DNA of 64,000 nt. It comes from Rhyzopertha dominica (lineage: Eukaryota > Arthropoda > Insecta > Coleoptera > Bostrichidae). A program made the position numbers and the translations under genes. A model generated the notes under the pieces. That model had not been told where the DNA came from. It saw nothing but the letters and a program-made list of their open reading frames with translations, and ran no database searches. The stretch is from contig QCXZ01000064.1 of the NCBI GenBank assembly GCA_025024175.1, positions 22,502,286-22,566,285 on the forward strand, given 5' to 3'. Each line of letters begins with the position of its first letter. Position 1 is the first letter of the stretch. Shown in pieces: positions 39,301-45,400 of the stretch.

Positions 39301-39658
39301 ACGTAGGGCCAGCGATGGCACACCTCTGACAAGTCGAACATTAAATGTCAAACCTATGACAGAAAAAAACACGAATGTCGATGCAGATAAAATTCGATCC
39401 ATTAGACAACAGTACGCGGGGCAGGCCGTGCAACCCTCGGTTAGTTCCGTAAGGCCTCGTGAAAATACTACTAGAAATCCGCGATTCACTACAACTGTGG
39501 TGGATGAGGCAGAACATGCGGCGTCCATGAGTGTGGGTGTTGGGGATCGAAGAACCCAGTCCAGCAGCCACATTGGGGTGGTTTCTGATTCGGAAGGGAA
39601 AGCTTCCTTTTATTTGGGCGATGATGCAGACAATATTTTAAAAAGAGACAAAAAATAG
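58..39658 (+). CDS. PPIP5K: PPIP5K/Vip1 inositol pyrophosphate kinase-phosphatase (5' partial, multi-exon)
   Basis: Cytoplasmic bifunctional enzyme. The ATP-grasp kinase half adds a beta-phosphate to InsP6/InsP7 and the histidine-acid-phosphatase-like half removes it. Only the end of the kinase half is here (DVNGFSFVK, whose Asp/Asn bind metal), followed by the whole phosphatase-like half: [73 protein letters not shown]. The tail keeps the SGSSSAPNL and [14 protein letters not shown] motifs of animal PPIP5Ks. Joined exons, all with GT/AG ends and agreeing phases: 58-339, 3910-4098, 4157-4242, 4508-4633, 6834-7068, 7252-7460, 7519-7745, 14010-14261, 15322-15567, 17207-17421, 17483-17652, 25275-26492, 29620-29865, 32339-32465 (or to the stop at 32505), 36813-36964, 38577-39658. 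The start codon and most of the kinase domain lie upstream of the window. Family assignment is very secure; exons in the tail are less certain. Confidence 0.95.
340..3909 (+). other. PPIP5K intron (3.6 kb)
   Basis: AT-rich intron. The only recognisable content is a deleted mariner near 2591-2880. A stretch around 1000-2050 has several GTTC-rich segments and ends in CACCTCTAC, like the 22968/60095 repeat family, but terminal repeats could not be matched. Confidence 0.8.
2591..2880 (-). mobile_element. Internally deleted mariner relic
   Basis: The left end GGGGTACCCAAAAGAAACCG resembles a mariner terminal repeat. Read on the minus strand, there is a mariner transposase N-terminal helix-turn-helix segment (KFCFLLGK, then [14 protein letters not shown] after a frameshift) fused directly to the C-terminal motif YIEGD. 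The catalytic domain is missing. The right boundary is uncertain. Confidence 0.6.
3910..4098 (+). CDS. PPIP5K: PPIP5K exon b
   Basis: Acceptor TTGTTACAG, donor AT|GTAATA. Encodes [20 protein letters not shown] and the following acidic helix up to [11 protein letters not shown], a segment of the phosphatase-like domain conserved with vertebrate PPIP5Ks. The exon is 189 nt and the Met codon is split across the next intron. Confidence 0.93.
4157..4242 (+). CDS. PPIP5K: PPIP5K exon c
   Basis: Preceded by a 58-nt intron. Encodes [19 protein letters not shown] and a short Ser/Asp linker. The [11 protein letters not shown] block is diagnostic for the family. The donor is GATG|GTAAAA, and the Val codon is completed by the next exon. 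Confidence 0.9.
4508..4633 (+). CDS. PPIP5K: PPIP5K exon d
   Basis: Acceptor GATTTGTAG. Encodes [19 protein letters not shown], then [17 protein letters not shown], a highly conserved part of the phosphatase-like domain. Donor CAAG|GTAGAC. A TAG that seems to open the exon is out of frame, because the preceding exon supplies one base. Confidence 0.94.
4634..6833 (+). other. PPIP5K intron (2.2 kb)
   Basis: Intron with a transposase relic at about 5884-6300. Repeat-like sequence at 6405-6570 ends in CTCCCTGTATAC, a motif common at ends of insect DNA transposons. Nothing else is recognised. Confidence 0.7.
5884..6300 (+). mobile_element. Tc1/mariner-superfamily transposase relic
   Basis: Degenerate plus-strand coding shows [19 protein letters not shown], then after a frameshift [16 protein letters not shown]. 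These match the region before the second catalytic Asp in a common arthropod Tc1/mariner-type transposase group. Stops and frameshifts make it non-functional. Family recognition is from memory of the motif pattern; element ends are not found. Confidence 0.5.
6834..7068 (+). CDS. PPIP5K: PPIP5K exon e
   Basis: Acceptor CTTCTAG. Encodes [20 protein letters not shown], then [20 protein letters not shown] and [13 protein letters not shown]. This is the best conserved exon of the window. Donor AT|GTAAGT. Confidence 0.96.
7129..7205 (+). repeat. 77-bp interspersed repeat, copy 1
   Basis: Shares about 67 of 77 positions (counted by eye) with 48855-48931, in the same orientation. The core GGCAGCTAGGTG...CATCATGTCAGT is conserved. 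The 3' end forms a near-perfect hairpin (GATGGTATTGCCATC). It sits in a short PPIP5K intron. Confidence 0.75.
7252..7460 (+). CDS. PPIP5K: PPIP5K exon f
   Basis: Acceptor AAATACAG. Encodes [20 protein letters not shown], then [17 protein letters not shown], matching the vertebrate RLHEILQKDRDFTAEDYEKL region. Donor AAAG|GTGGGT. Confidence 0.94.
7519..7745 (+). CDS. PPIP5K: PPIP5K exon g
   Basis: Preceded by a 58-nt intron. Encodes [20 protein letters not shown], then [20 protein letters not shown] and LADIVIPQ. Donor CAG|GTGAGT is in phase 0. The following 6.3-kb intron holds the nested transposons. Confidence 0.95.
8359..8536 (-). repeat. 3' LTR of gypsy element
   Basis: 178 bp, nearly identical to 12571-12749 apart from one indel and a few substitutions or N calls. 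On the minus strand it begins TGTAACATAAAGCC and ends CTACATTACA. Confidence 0.95.
8537..8549 (-). other. Polypurine tract of gypsy element
   Basis: Directly before the 3' LTR the minus strand reads AAAAAGGGGGA, the usual plus-strand DNA primer of LTR retroelements. Confidence 0.8.
8570..9430 (-). pseudogene. Integrase core and C-terminal fragment of gypsy element
   Basis: Carries the second and third integrase catalytic residues in TDNGTQF and NGLAERAVQ, followed by an SH3-like/Ser-rich C-terminus. It is separated from the upstream pol frame by a gap holding the first catalytic Asp region, which is frameshifted. Confidence 0.88.
9511..11765 (-). pseudogene. pol fragment: protease, reverse transcriptase, RNase H, integrase zinc domain
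   Basis: An open frame with, in order: aspartic protease motif DTGA (11556-11567), reverse transcriptase fingers and palm ([13 protein letters not shown]), RNase H ([18 protein letters not shown]), and the integrase HHCC zinc domain ([21 protein letters not shown]). The polymerase active-site box reads SMDD (10759-10770) where the family has Y-x-D-D, so catalysis is probably lost. The frame ends at 9511, just before the integrase core. Confidence 0.92.
11643..11924 (-). pseudogene. gag zinc-knuckle fragment of gypsy element
   Basis: Encodes [16 protein letters not shown], a CX2CX4HX4C-like knuckle, and the start of a second one (CEKCSRKG). The second knuckle is broken by a one-base frameshift at about 11761-11770, after which the intended frame lies in the protease/polymerase reading frame. 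Confidence 0.8.
11959..12411 (-). pseudogene. gag capsid fragment of gypsy element
   Basis: 150 codons with the gypsy-type capsid pattern: W-x2-Q-x2-W near the start, then [10 protein letters not shown] and [17 protein letters not shown], typical of Ty3/gypsy capsid C-terminal helices. A stop separates it from the zinc-knuckle segment. It acts in particle assembly in live relatives. Confidence 0.85.
12556..12570 (-). other. Primer-binding site of gypsy element
   Basis: Directly inside the 5' LTR the minus strand reads TGGTGTCAGAAGTGG. It starts TGG with no spacer, as expected for pairing with a tRNA CCA end. The tRNA identity is not assigned. Confidence 0.75.
12571..12749 (-). repeat. 5' LTR of gypsy element
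   Basis: 179 bp partner of the LTR at 8359-8536. The element is read from here leftward. It includes N calls at 12669 and 12697. Confidence 0.95.
14010..14261 (+). CDS. PPIP5K: PPIP5K exon h
   Basis: Acceptor TTTTCCTAG, donor GAT|GTAAGT. Encodes [32 protein letters not shown], then [19 protein letters not shown]. These are core phosphatase-like domain motifs of PPIP5K. Confidence 0.95.
14418..14886 (+). repeat. Imperfect foldback (snap-back) repeat
   Basis: The left arm starts GGTTTCTGCCTTTTTATT and contains AATTGTTATATGTACATCAC. The right arm is its reverse complement, ending GGCAGAAACC. A third, direct copy of the same unit starts near 14628. Arms are about 130-170 bp. Confidence 0.75.
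14895..14906 (+). repeat. G12 homopolymer
   Basis: A run of twelve G just past the foldback repeat end. Confidence 0.95.
15322..15567 (+). CDS. PPIP5K: PPIP5K exon i: end of phosphatase domain
   Basis: Acceptor TTTTGCCACAG, donor ACA|GTAAGT. Encodes [32 protein letters not shown], then [11 protein letters not shown]. The HVE triplet stands where classical histidine acid phosphatases have HD, as in other PPIP5Ks. Confidence 0.95.
15901..16935 (-). mobile_element. THAP-domain-bearing inverted-repeat element
   Basis: The left end AGGGACCGCCAAAACG and the right end, on the minus strand, GGAGTCACTGCCAAAACG share ACYGCCAAAACG and then TGACGTCAAGTGTC about 25 bp further in. TAA triplets flank both ends (15898-15900 and 16936-16938). 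The interior has a decayed THAP reading frame. About 1035 bp, so probably an internally deleted DNA transposon. The superfamily is not assigned. Confidence 0.65.
16553..16735 (-). pseudogene. THAP zinc-finger remnant
   Basis: The minus strand encodes [11 protein letters not shown], then [18 protein letters not shown] and APRRD, the layout of a THAP C2CH domain. The final C-x2-H (CCEDH) lies one frame over, after a single-base shift near 16585. THAP domains are DNA-binding parts of P-element and related transposases. Confidence 0.6.
17207..17421 (+). CDS. PPIP5K: PPIP5K exon j: acidic linker
   Basis: Open frame continuing in phase 0 from the previous exon (acceptor GTATTTAG, donor GG|GTAAAG). 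Encodes a Thr/Glu-rich, low-complexity linker ending near [16 protein letters not shown]. It has no clear vertebrate counterpart. Support comes from phase and splice sites at both ends. Confidence 0.75.
17483..17652 (+). CDS. PPIP5K: PPIP5K exon k
   Basis: Follows a 61-nt intron (acceptor GTGTCATAG) and ends at AAAG|GTATTG. Encodes [20 protein letters not shown] and a basic Ser/Pro-rich stretch ([17 protein letters not shown]). Phase 1 at the donor matches the acceptor of the large exon at 25275. Confidence 0.75.
19520..19710 (+). repeat. Short tandem duplication (two units)
   Basis: ACATTTAAAACATTTAAATG near 19521 is echoed by ACATTTAAAACATTCAGGTG near 19648. Both are followed by similar TGTAATC...GAT and CAC...AGAAT sequence. 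Old and diverged. Confidence 0.4.
21543..21823 (+). repeat. Long inverted-repeat foldback element
   Basis: The left arm (CTTTCAA...ACATTCTAC...TGTAAGCCGCTTTTAAAAG) and the right arm (CTTTCAAGAGCGGCTTACAA...GAATGT...TTGAAAG) are reverse complements over about 115 bp with scattered mismatches. The centre is near 21690. No coding capacity; probably a foldback MITE. Confidence 0.8.
22968..23240 (+). mobile_element. MITE copy 1 (GTTCGCGAAC family)
   Basis: Closely matches 60095-60416 but lacks about 50 bp in the middle. Ends read GGCTGTCCAGAAC and, reversed, GCGTATCCAGAA, with TA at the left flank and TG at the right. The interior repeats CAGTTCGTTCGCGA and the palindrome GTTCGCGAAC. Confidence 0.75.
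23970..24046 (+). repeat. Short hairpin repeat
   Basis: CTGTTGTTGACTAGGTTTGG and, reversed, GTTGTTGTGGACTAGTTTC form imperfect arms around a GGTCCATG centre. No function is assigned. Confidence 0.45.
24636..24718 (+). repeat. Hairpin repeat with AAGGC arms
   Basis: Arms AAAACCCTAGTTTCATAAGGC (24636-24656) and GCCTTATGAAACTGGTTTT. A single arm-like copy (CTAATTTCATAAGGCACC) lies near 48752, so it may be a dispersed mini-repeat. Confidence 0.5.
25275..26492 (+). CDS. PPIP5K: PPIP5K exon l: large Ser-rich tail exon
   Basis: A 1218-nt exon, open throughout apart from N calls at 25731 and 25754-25755. Encodes a Ser/Pro/Asp-rich regulatory tail with two RSxSxP sites (RSFSDP near 25892 and RSYSNP near 26224). 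It closes with SLFFSTAV-like sequence ([20 protein letters not shown]), the block shared with vertebrate PPIP5K tails. The acceptor CAACAACAG has a weak pyrimidine tract. Donor TCAG|GTAAGA. Confidence 0.85.
26493..29619 (+). other. PPIP5K intron (3.1 kb)
   Basis: Contains the hAT-type MITE at 27691-28324. The remainder is AT-rich with nothing recognised. Confidence 0.7.
27691..28324 (+). mobile_element. hAT-type non-autonomous element
   Basis: 634 bp. The left end TAAGGTGACCAACTTTCC and the right end, reversed, TAAGGTGACCAACCATCC are inverted repeats. Flanks TCCATACG (27683-27690) and TCCATATG (28325-28332) are an 8-bp target duplication with one change, as hAT elements make. ATCCGGA-rich subterminal sequence lies at both ends. 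No transposase. Confidence 0.85.
29620..29865 (+). CDS. PPIP5K: PPIP5K exon m
   Basis: Acceptor TACTTTTCAG. Encodes [20 protein letters not shown], matching vertebrate PPIP5K ([15 protein letters not shown]), then a Pro/Thr/Ser-rich stretch. Donor AACA|GTAAGT, phase 1, matches the exon at 32339. Confidence 0.9.
30158..30921 (-). mobile_element. Internally deleted mariner (764 bp)
   Basis: Terminal repeats CATCGTCTGTCCAGAAAG and, reversed, CACCGTCTGTCCAAAAAA, with TA on both sides (30156-30157, 30922-30923). The minus strand encodes the transposase N-terminal helix-turn-helix part ([22 protein letters not shown]) and the C-terminal part ([12 protein letters not shown] with the last catalytic Asp). 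The middle with the first catalytic residues is deleted. A CT-dinucleotide run (30447-30468) has grown inside the coding remnant. Confidence 0.9.
30447..30468 (+). repeat. (CT)n microsatellite
   Basis: About eleven CT units inside the deleted mariner. Confidence 0.9.
32339..32505 (+). CDS. PPIP5K: PPIP5K exon n: alternative terminal exon or internal exon
   Basis: Acceptor TTTTTATAG. Encodes [20 protein letters not shown], then [13 protein letters not shown]. Read through, it stops with TGA at 32503-32505 and has AATAAA 22 nt later (32527-32532). A donor GATGG|GTACTT at 32465/32466 has the right phase to join the exon at 36813 and extend the protein. Both ends are inferred from sequence alone. 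Confidence 0.75.
32527..32532 (+). promoter_or_regulatory. AATAAA poly(A) signal for PPIP5K short form
   Basis: A canonical AATAAA lies 22 nt after the TGA at 32505. Use of this site is inferred, because such hexamers are common in AT-rich DNA. Confidence 0.45.
32801..33540 (+). mobile_element. Mariner relic, full-length but heavily mutated
   Basis: Starts CGAGGTCTGTTCAAAAG after a TA, a known mariner end style. Plus-strand frames, in pieces, show the helix-turn-helix linker (VAEEV, CHAIL), the [11 protein letters not shown] block equal to the mariner YDPETK region, and the PKK-containing strand before the second Asp. Frameshifts and stops throughout. The 3' terminal repeat is not found. Confidence 0.6.
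36813..36964 (+). CDS. PPIP5K: PPIP5K exon o (long-isoform tail)
   Basis: Acceptor TTTAAAACTAG, donor CCAG|GTAAAT. Encodes [20 protein letters not shown], then [16 protein letters not shown]. It can only be read if the preceding exon ends in phase 2, which the donor at 32465 provides. Its donor phase fits the next exon exactly. Confidence 0.65.
36965..38576 (+). other. PPIP5K intron (1.6 kb), nothing recognised
   Basis: AT-rich sequence without coding signal, repeats or element ends that could be recognised. Confidence 0.7.
38577..39658 (+). CDS. PPIP5K: PPIP5K exon p: last exon of long isoform
   Basis: Acceptor TTTCTTTTTCAG. Open for 1082 nt to a TAG at 39656-39658. It encodes a Ser/Asn/Thr-rich disordered tail starting [16 protein letters not shown] and ending in a Lys-rich RDKK. 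No domain is recognised. The clean acceptor, long open frame and AATAAA just downstream support a real terminal exon. An overlapping minus-strand open frame is a shadow. Confidence 0.75.
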
Positions 39659-39761
39659 GTGCAGAAAGAATCGAAGGCTGTCCGGTATGTGTGATAAGAT
39701 TTTAAAGTGTATTGTTGTTTTTAATGAAATTCTAGTTTAAACATGTATGTAAGTGTGGACG

Positions 39762-39791
39762 AATAAATAGAGTTGTAACAATGAAAATAAA
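39762..39791 (+). promoter_or_regulatory. Tandem AATAAA poly(A) signals for PPIP5K long form
   Basis: AATAAA occurs at 39762-39767 and again at 39786-39791, about 105-130 nt after the TAG stop. This is a plausible 3' end for the long transcript. Confidence 0.6.
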
Positions 39792-40142
39792 TTTGATTTG
39801 AATTACAAAGTACCCGTTACATTATGCAGTATGCATTCCCCATGCTAATTTTTGAAGACGCTAAGCTAGAAGATTTGGATAAAATGCAGGTAAGATTGTT
39901 TTTTTTTTTACGGTATTGTGTTGTTTTTAAAATCCAAGATGATGTCAAGAGTTACTACCAATTAAAAAAATTGAAAGGTAACTGGGGTCATTGGAAAGCC
40001 ACTTTCATTCCCTACACGTTTGCATCTAGAAAAATAAAATTGGACAATCCATTCAAAAGTTATAAGTGTTTCAATCTGAAAACATTTCTGAATGTCATCA
40101 GTTCCATCCTAAGTTTTAAATTTTAAACTCATTTAGCTAGAA

Positions 40143-40230
40143 CAGGGGTCTGCAAACGTTTGTACAAAAGGGCTACATTATCTACTCCACTAAATCATAA
40201 GGGCCAAGCATATAGTAGCAATGTACTAAA
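40143..40230 (+). mobile_element. Possible hAT terminal fragment
   Basis: CAGGGGTCTGCAAACG followed by AAAGGGCTACATT resembles the CAGGGGTCGGCAAAC ends of hAT-Charlie-type elements. No matching opposite end or 8-bp duplication was found. Confidence 0.35.
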
Positions 40231-41644
40231 GTTTTTAATTATTGACAAATTTTTGTTTCATAGCATGTTAGTGTTGTATATATATGTGTGTATCGTAAGA
40301 TCTGTGTGCGTTACTGTACTATATTCGCAGAAAGAAATCATGACACCTGACTAGTTTTTTTTCTATTTCGTAGCTTTTCTGCTCCCTGTAATAAGCCCAA
40401 TGAGAATGGTCCACCCTGCACTGCTATCATTTTCATGTGTTAATTATTTTCATGACAGAACTTCGGTACTTTGTTTTTTTTATTGAAAAGAATGTGAAAA
40501 AAAGATTTTCAACAAAAAATGTATTAGTTTTAATACGCAGTTACCCTACTTTTTACTTTGTAATCAGTATGTTGTACTACAAATTCAGTACGTTTTTTGA
40601 GATGTATTCAGTACAGATTTAACTAAACGCATGTATGCTCTTAATTTAAAATTACAAGGAGAAAACCAGCTTCTCCCTGACCTATACGCTCATATTGTCG
40701 TTTTGGCAAAAAAATTGTTTTGTTTAATTCTTATCTAAATAAAAAATGTTTCGCACATTTCAATACATGCCATACATTTAGCTAAAAAACTGAGACTCCA
40801 TTTTCTGTAGATTTTATGATAGAAGCTTTGAATGCCTTAAGAATGCACCAGAATTTCAAATGGAAGTGATTGATTTGNAATGCTGGATTTTTTAAAGAGC
40901 CTTACACTCACATGCACCTTTGGAACTACTTTTTTTTGCTTAAGAAAAAACATTTTCAAAAAATGACATAATTAGTGCATAAGTCTAAAAAAACAACTTT
41001 TTAAATTGGTCCATTTTAAAAATCATCTTAATTTTCCTGCTCCCACAATTAAATTGGCGAAATACAAAAAAACTCTTCAGTGCATCCTTCAAGAACGTGG
41101 TGAGGTTTTTATAAAACAGATAGATACTAAATACTGAGATATTCACTCTTAAAATTGGAGGAAGTTAAATAGTTTTTGAAAAATATCTCAGACTGGTTGA
41201 TATGATTTCATAAAATATTTATTATTATTTGAAGTGAAAATGGCTAAAATGATGCACACATTTTTTAAATAAATGTTTTGGGGGGTCTGAATGGGGCTAA
41301 CCCTCCAAATTTTAACCTTTAACTTTAAAACGGGAAAGTATTTTTTCAAAATTGTTTTACAATCGTTGGGCCTTGTAAACCAAAAAAGATACTCTTGTTG
41401 TTTACGCGGCTAAAATTGACCCTTTCCTAGAAAATTGCAGTTGAGTGTTAGGGTTCACATTATCACTGCTTAACTAATGTGTATTTTTCTTTATTATTTC
41501 TTACAAGTATTTGATGAAATTATATAAACAGAGATATTTTTGAAAAATTGTTTCTCTTCCTCCATATTTAAGAGTAGGTAGGTATTATTTTAAAAAAAAG
41601 TTAATCTGTAAAATAGTTTTATTTTTACACAATCTTTCAGATTC

Positions 41645-41982
41645 CCATAGGTTGCTCACAATGTGGGAAACCCTATATATCTGTATATCTATTCTATGTT
41701 TTAGCGCGACATCTGGAGGGTCAACAAGATACTGATGCGTGCGGTGGATGCAAATCGTACTAGATGGCACAGTAATGCTAGCTATTAACGTTAGATGGCA
41801 GCAGGCCAATTTCCGACCGATGTCGAGCGCAGACGTCCAACATCGTCCATTGGAGACCAGCTGATCAGAGCTGACAATAAAAAGATGCGGTCCTGTCTGT
41901 CCTTGTTTGCTGGTAAAGTAGATAAAAATTGCGAATCGGACCCAAAAAACAACTGAACATCGCAAGAAGCAGCACAAAAACA
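41645..41982 (+). promoter_or_regulatory. Presumed promoter and 5' UTR of RFX gene
   Basis: Less AT-rich than its surroundings, with an inverted CCAAT box (CCATTGG, 41848-41854) and repeated AGATGGCA words (near 41763 and 41792). No TATA box is placed with confidence. An in-frame TAA at 41923-41925 precedes the ATG, so translation should not start further upstream. Confidence 0.4.
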
Positions 41983-42494
41983 ATGGAAGATCAACAATGG
42001 ACCGCCAAATATCAGCAGTCTGTGGGTATAAGTGCGGGCAGATCAGACGAAACCTCACACAATGGCATCTGCAACAACCTGCTTGCAAACGCCGATAACG
42101 AGGAAGATGCCGGTAGTAGTAAATTTGACGAGAACAACTTGAATGGTGTTTGTGATGTGAAGCCTCGGGTAGAAATCGTCGAATCTGTTATTAGGTTAGC
42201 CATTTCCTGTATTCTTAATAGATTTCCCACAGCTTTATTAAATTTTAGTGAGAAGTCCAGGCAAGTGATCCACAGCATTTTGGACCAAGTTAAATCGTTG
42301 TCAAAGATAGAAAAACTCTTGTTGTACTTGAAATTACCCACAGAATACAGTAACAGTATTGATCCACTCCGCCAGCCACTAAATCCTTTGGGCAGCAGGT
42401 CAGAAATACATCGTACTATATCTTGGATCAAGACGCATTTAGAGGAACATCCAGACACGTCACTGCCAAAGCAAGATGTTTATGACCAATATTC
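41983..42494 (+). CDS. RFX7: RFX exon 1
   Basis: ATG at 41983 in a good context (AACAATGG), with an in-frame stop 58 nt upstream. Encodes an acidic N-terminus, the helix before the DNA-binding domain, and the first half of the RFX domain (TISWIKTHLEEHPDTSLPKQ). Donor TATTC|GTAAGT. Positions 42195-42248 may be a 54-nt intron (see findings). Confidence 0.93.
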
Positions 42495-45400
42495 GTAAGT
42501 TACTTTTGAACAGCGACATTTCTTTAAATGGTGGATATTTACATTTTGAAGTATTTGCATTTGGGGTTGTCACATGTATCAATTTTGGTGGGATCCTGGG
42601 ATCATTGATAGTTGATAAAAAATCCTTGGACTTAGTGCCAGCTGATTATCTGTTCATTCAAACTGGCAAAAAAGAAATCAAATTGCTCCAAATTTATTTA
42701 TGGAAATTATCGTGAATTATTTAAAATACCTAGTTTGATTAAAAAAAGAATAGGTATGTATAATGATATGACAGAGGTCTTGTTTTTTTGTATAAATTTT
42801 TTAATCTTCCACAAAGTGACTTCATTGCTTATTTTTTACATAAATAATTTTTGAATGTATACCAGTTGTAACAATTATGTTTTTTCAAAAATTTTGTAAC
42901 CTGTAAAGTTTGATTCACTTTATTATCTCTATTAGTACAGAAGAAAATCAATTTTATAACTTCTTTTTATTGGTATATATATGTATACAGCGTAAAAAAA
43001 TGGAAAGTGTCAGTGGCGAGTATTTACGCCTCTGTCCTGAATAACATCTTGACAACGACCCATTCTCAGAATGAGCTTAAGAATTTCATTTTGATCCAGT
43101 TTTCCCAGATTTGAATGTCTGTGCCTTGTCATTCCAGTCACCTACAAAGAGTGTCCCAGAGATTCTCTATAGAGCCCCCTGATTGCATTTTCTTATAATT
43201 TAATTGTACTCCAATGTGTGCTACTTGCTTTTAGGATTATAATGCAACCAACAGCAATAAAAAATGTTAAGTTATNAAATTGATCTTCCGAACTAATGGA
43301 GATAATAAAGTGAATTAAAAAAGAGATTACGAAGAAAAGGTAAGGCTACAGTTTGATTTAAATTACACATTTTGGTTACCACTGTCAAACTCTACAGGAT
43401 GTTACAAAATTTATGGAAAAAACATGTTACAGTTGTTACACTCAGTATACATTCATAAATTATCTATGGGAAAAATAAGCAATGAAGTCATTTTGTAGAA
43501 TATTCTTCCCATCATACAAATTGGCCAAGTAGTTTGGATACTAATTAACATCAAAGCATTGGATATTTTTTGAGGGTGTGTTAATTCCGTGGAGTAGTGT
43601 ATTATATTATTTAAAGATAAAAGTTTAAGGACTGAATNTGAAGCAAAAACGGATAGTGTTTAAAAGGTCTTCAACATCATTCATATTCCTTGAAAAAAGC
43701 AATTTTGTGATCTTACCACATTCAGATCAAGCAGTTTTAGTTTGTTCTAAAAATGACTGTAAAACAAACTGCTAGAATCACAATTTAGATTATTATACCT
43801 GTATAATACTTCATAAAATGGTAGCATATAAAACGCTCATTTATAGGGTATATTGAGTGTATTGTAGGCACTTAATAAGGTAGGTATATGTATTAAGTGT
43901 AATAAAAAAATACTAGGACTGGGTACATATTAACTTTTCCATTGTTTGGAGTTGTATGGGAATTGGGAGATAAAAAAAGCAAAACGTAAATTTTATTTTT
44001 ATTCAGAACTAAATACATTAAATTGTACTTATTTAAGTTGACCACTGAATAATAAACTAAACTGCCAAGCAAAACATTCAAGTATATTCAGTAACAAAAA
44101 ATAATGTTTTTTATGATAAGAATCAGAAAAATCAACACAATACACAAGGAAGTGCATTATTAGAATTCATTGAATTCTAAATCTTCCATTTAAAGAGAAT
44201 AATACACAGGGGGATTGTCCCTTTTTGGTACAAAGTTGATGTTGGCCCCATACCAGCCCCTTGTGATTCTCGTATAATGGCATGTAGCAAGATCTGGCCA
44301 AAACATTATTTCATCTGCATGATGCGTGTTCACAAGCTGAAGCAGTTTAGAGAGACATCTTTCGATATAATGCTCTGCGTTTAAACCTTTGCCCTGAAGC
44401 ACCAATGTAGGGCTGTGAGATGAAATCAGCATCAGAAATGGCAAACCATACCAAAATTTTGTCCTCATATTTTTTTTGCTTTTAAATTTAACATCATCAG
44501 TGACGTTCTTGTAATCGTCTGTGTAAAAACCATTATCTTTCTTCATCTCACTGATACATAATGTGAAATATTTTTCTCATCCATCACAATCAGCTTGTTG
44601 ACAAAATGCACTTGTCTCAACATGCTGCAACATCTCGAAATTCTCTCTAATTGAGCCTCTATGTATTTTAAAGCTTTCTTCCTTTTCTGGAAGGCAATAT
44701 TCTTACTTGATATGGTCCTAAATACCGTGCTTTGTCCAACATTAAATCTTCTGGCCAGTTTTCTCTGACATTCTAATTTTGTGTTTAGCTGTGACAATTA
44801 GTCTAGCCTCAACTGGTTGAAAACACAGGGCCAACTTTATTAGGCATTTCAGAACACGTGACCTCAGTCCCTTTAAAAATGGCGGCTGTTGGCACACAAA
44901 GCTAGTGTTTACATTGAGCTCTTATGGGAGAAAACTTTTACAAATTTATTTCAGTATTTTGTGACACGAAATATTAAGCTAATTCCTATATTTAGATTCG
45001 TTATGGTTAGTTGGATATATGTATATAATTTTAGTGCAATATACGCTGTCATTAGTGAAAAAGCGTGTGAATAAAGAGAGCTGTTTTACTTTAAGGCGAG
45101 TATAAAACACGTCATCCATCATGTAGTCTATATCAAACTATATATTAGTAGATAGGGCGTATTATATGTAACCATGATATAATAACTTGCTCAGTGTGTT
45201 TTGTACAGTACGAATCAAAACAACAATCACAATAAAGCACAGCATACAGCAACCATCTTGTTTTTATTTCTGACAACTGACAAAACACAAAACATTTTCG
45301 ATGTAAATACAGGGACAGGGGACAGGGAGTGTGTCAACCTGCCAACAGGAAGTTCAACGTCACCTTCAACAACCTTTTTCTCGTTTATTACGCCGAATAT

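Larger units (their letters stand above)
39659..41982 (+). other. 3' UTR, intergenic region and upstream region of the RFX gene
   Basis: About 2.3 kb separates the two genes. It holds the PPIP5K poly(A) signals, an exon-like 60-nt segment (39830-39889), a hAT-like end at 40143, and the presumed RFX promoter at about 41645-41982. The rest is AT-rich. Confidence 0.7.

Noticed and set aside
40143..40427. Complete hAT element between CAGGGGTC and CCACCCTG
   Set aside because: Flanking 8-mers do not match and the two ends are only partly alike; kept only as a possible fragment.
42012..42458. 148-codon minus-strand open frame
   Set aside because: Antisense shadow of RFX exon 1, which has clear homology on the plus strand.
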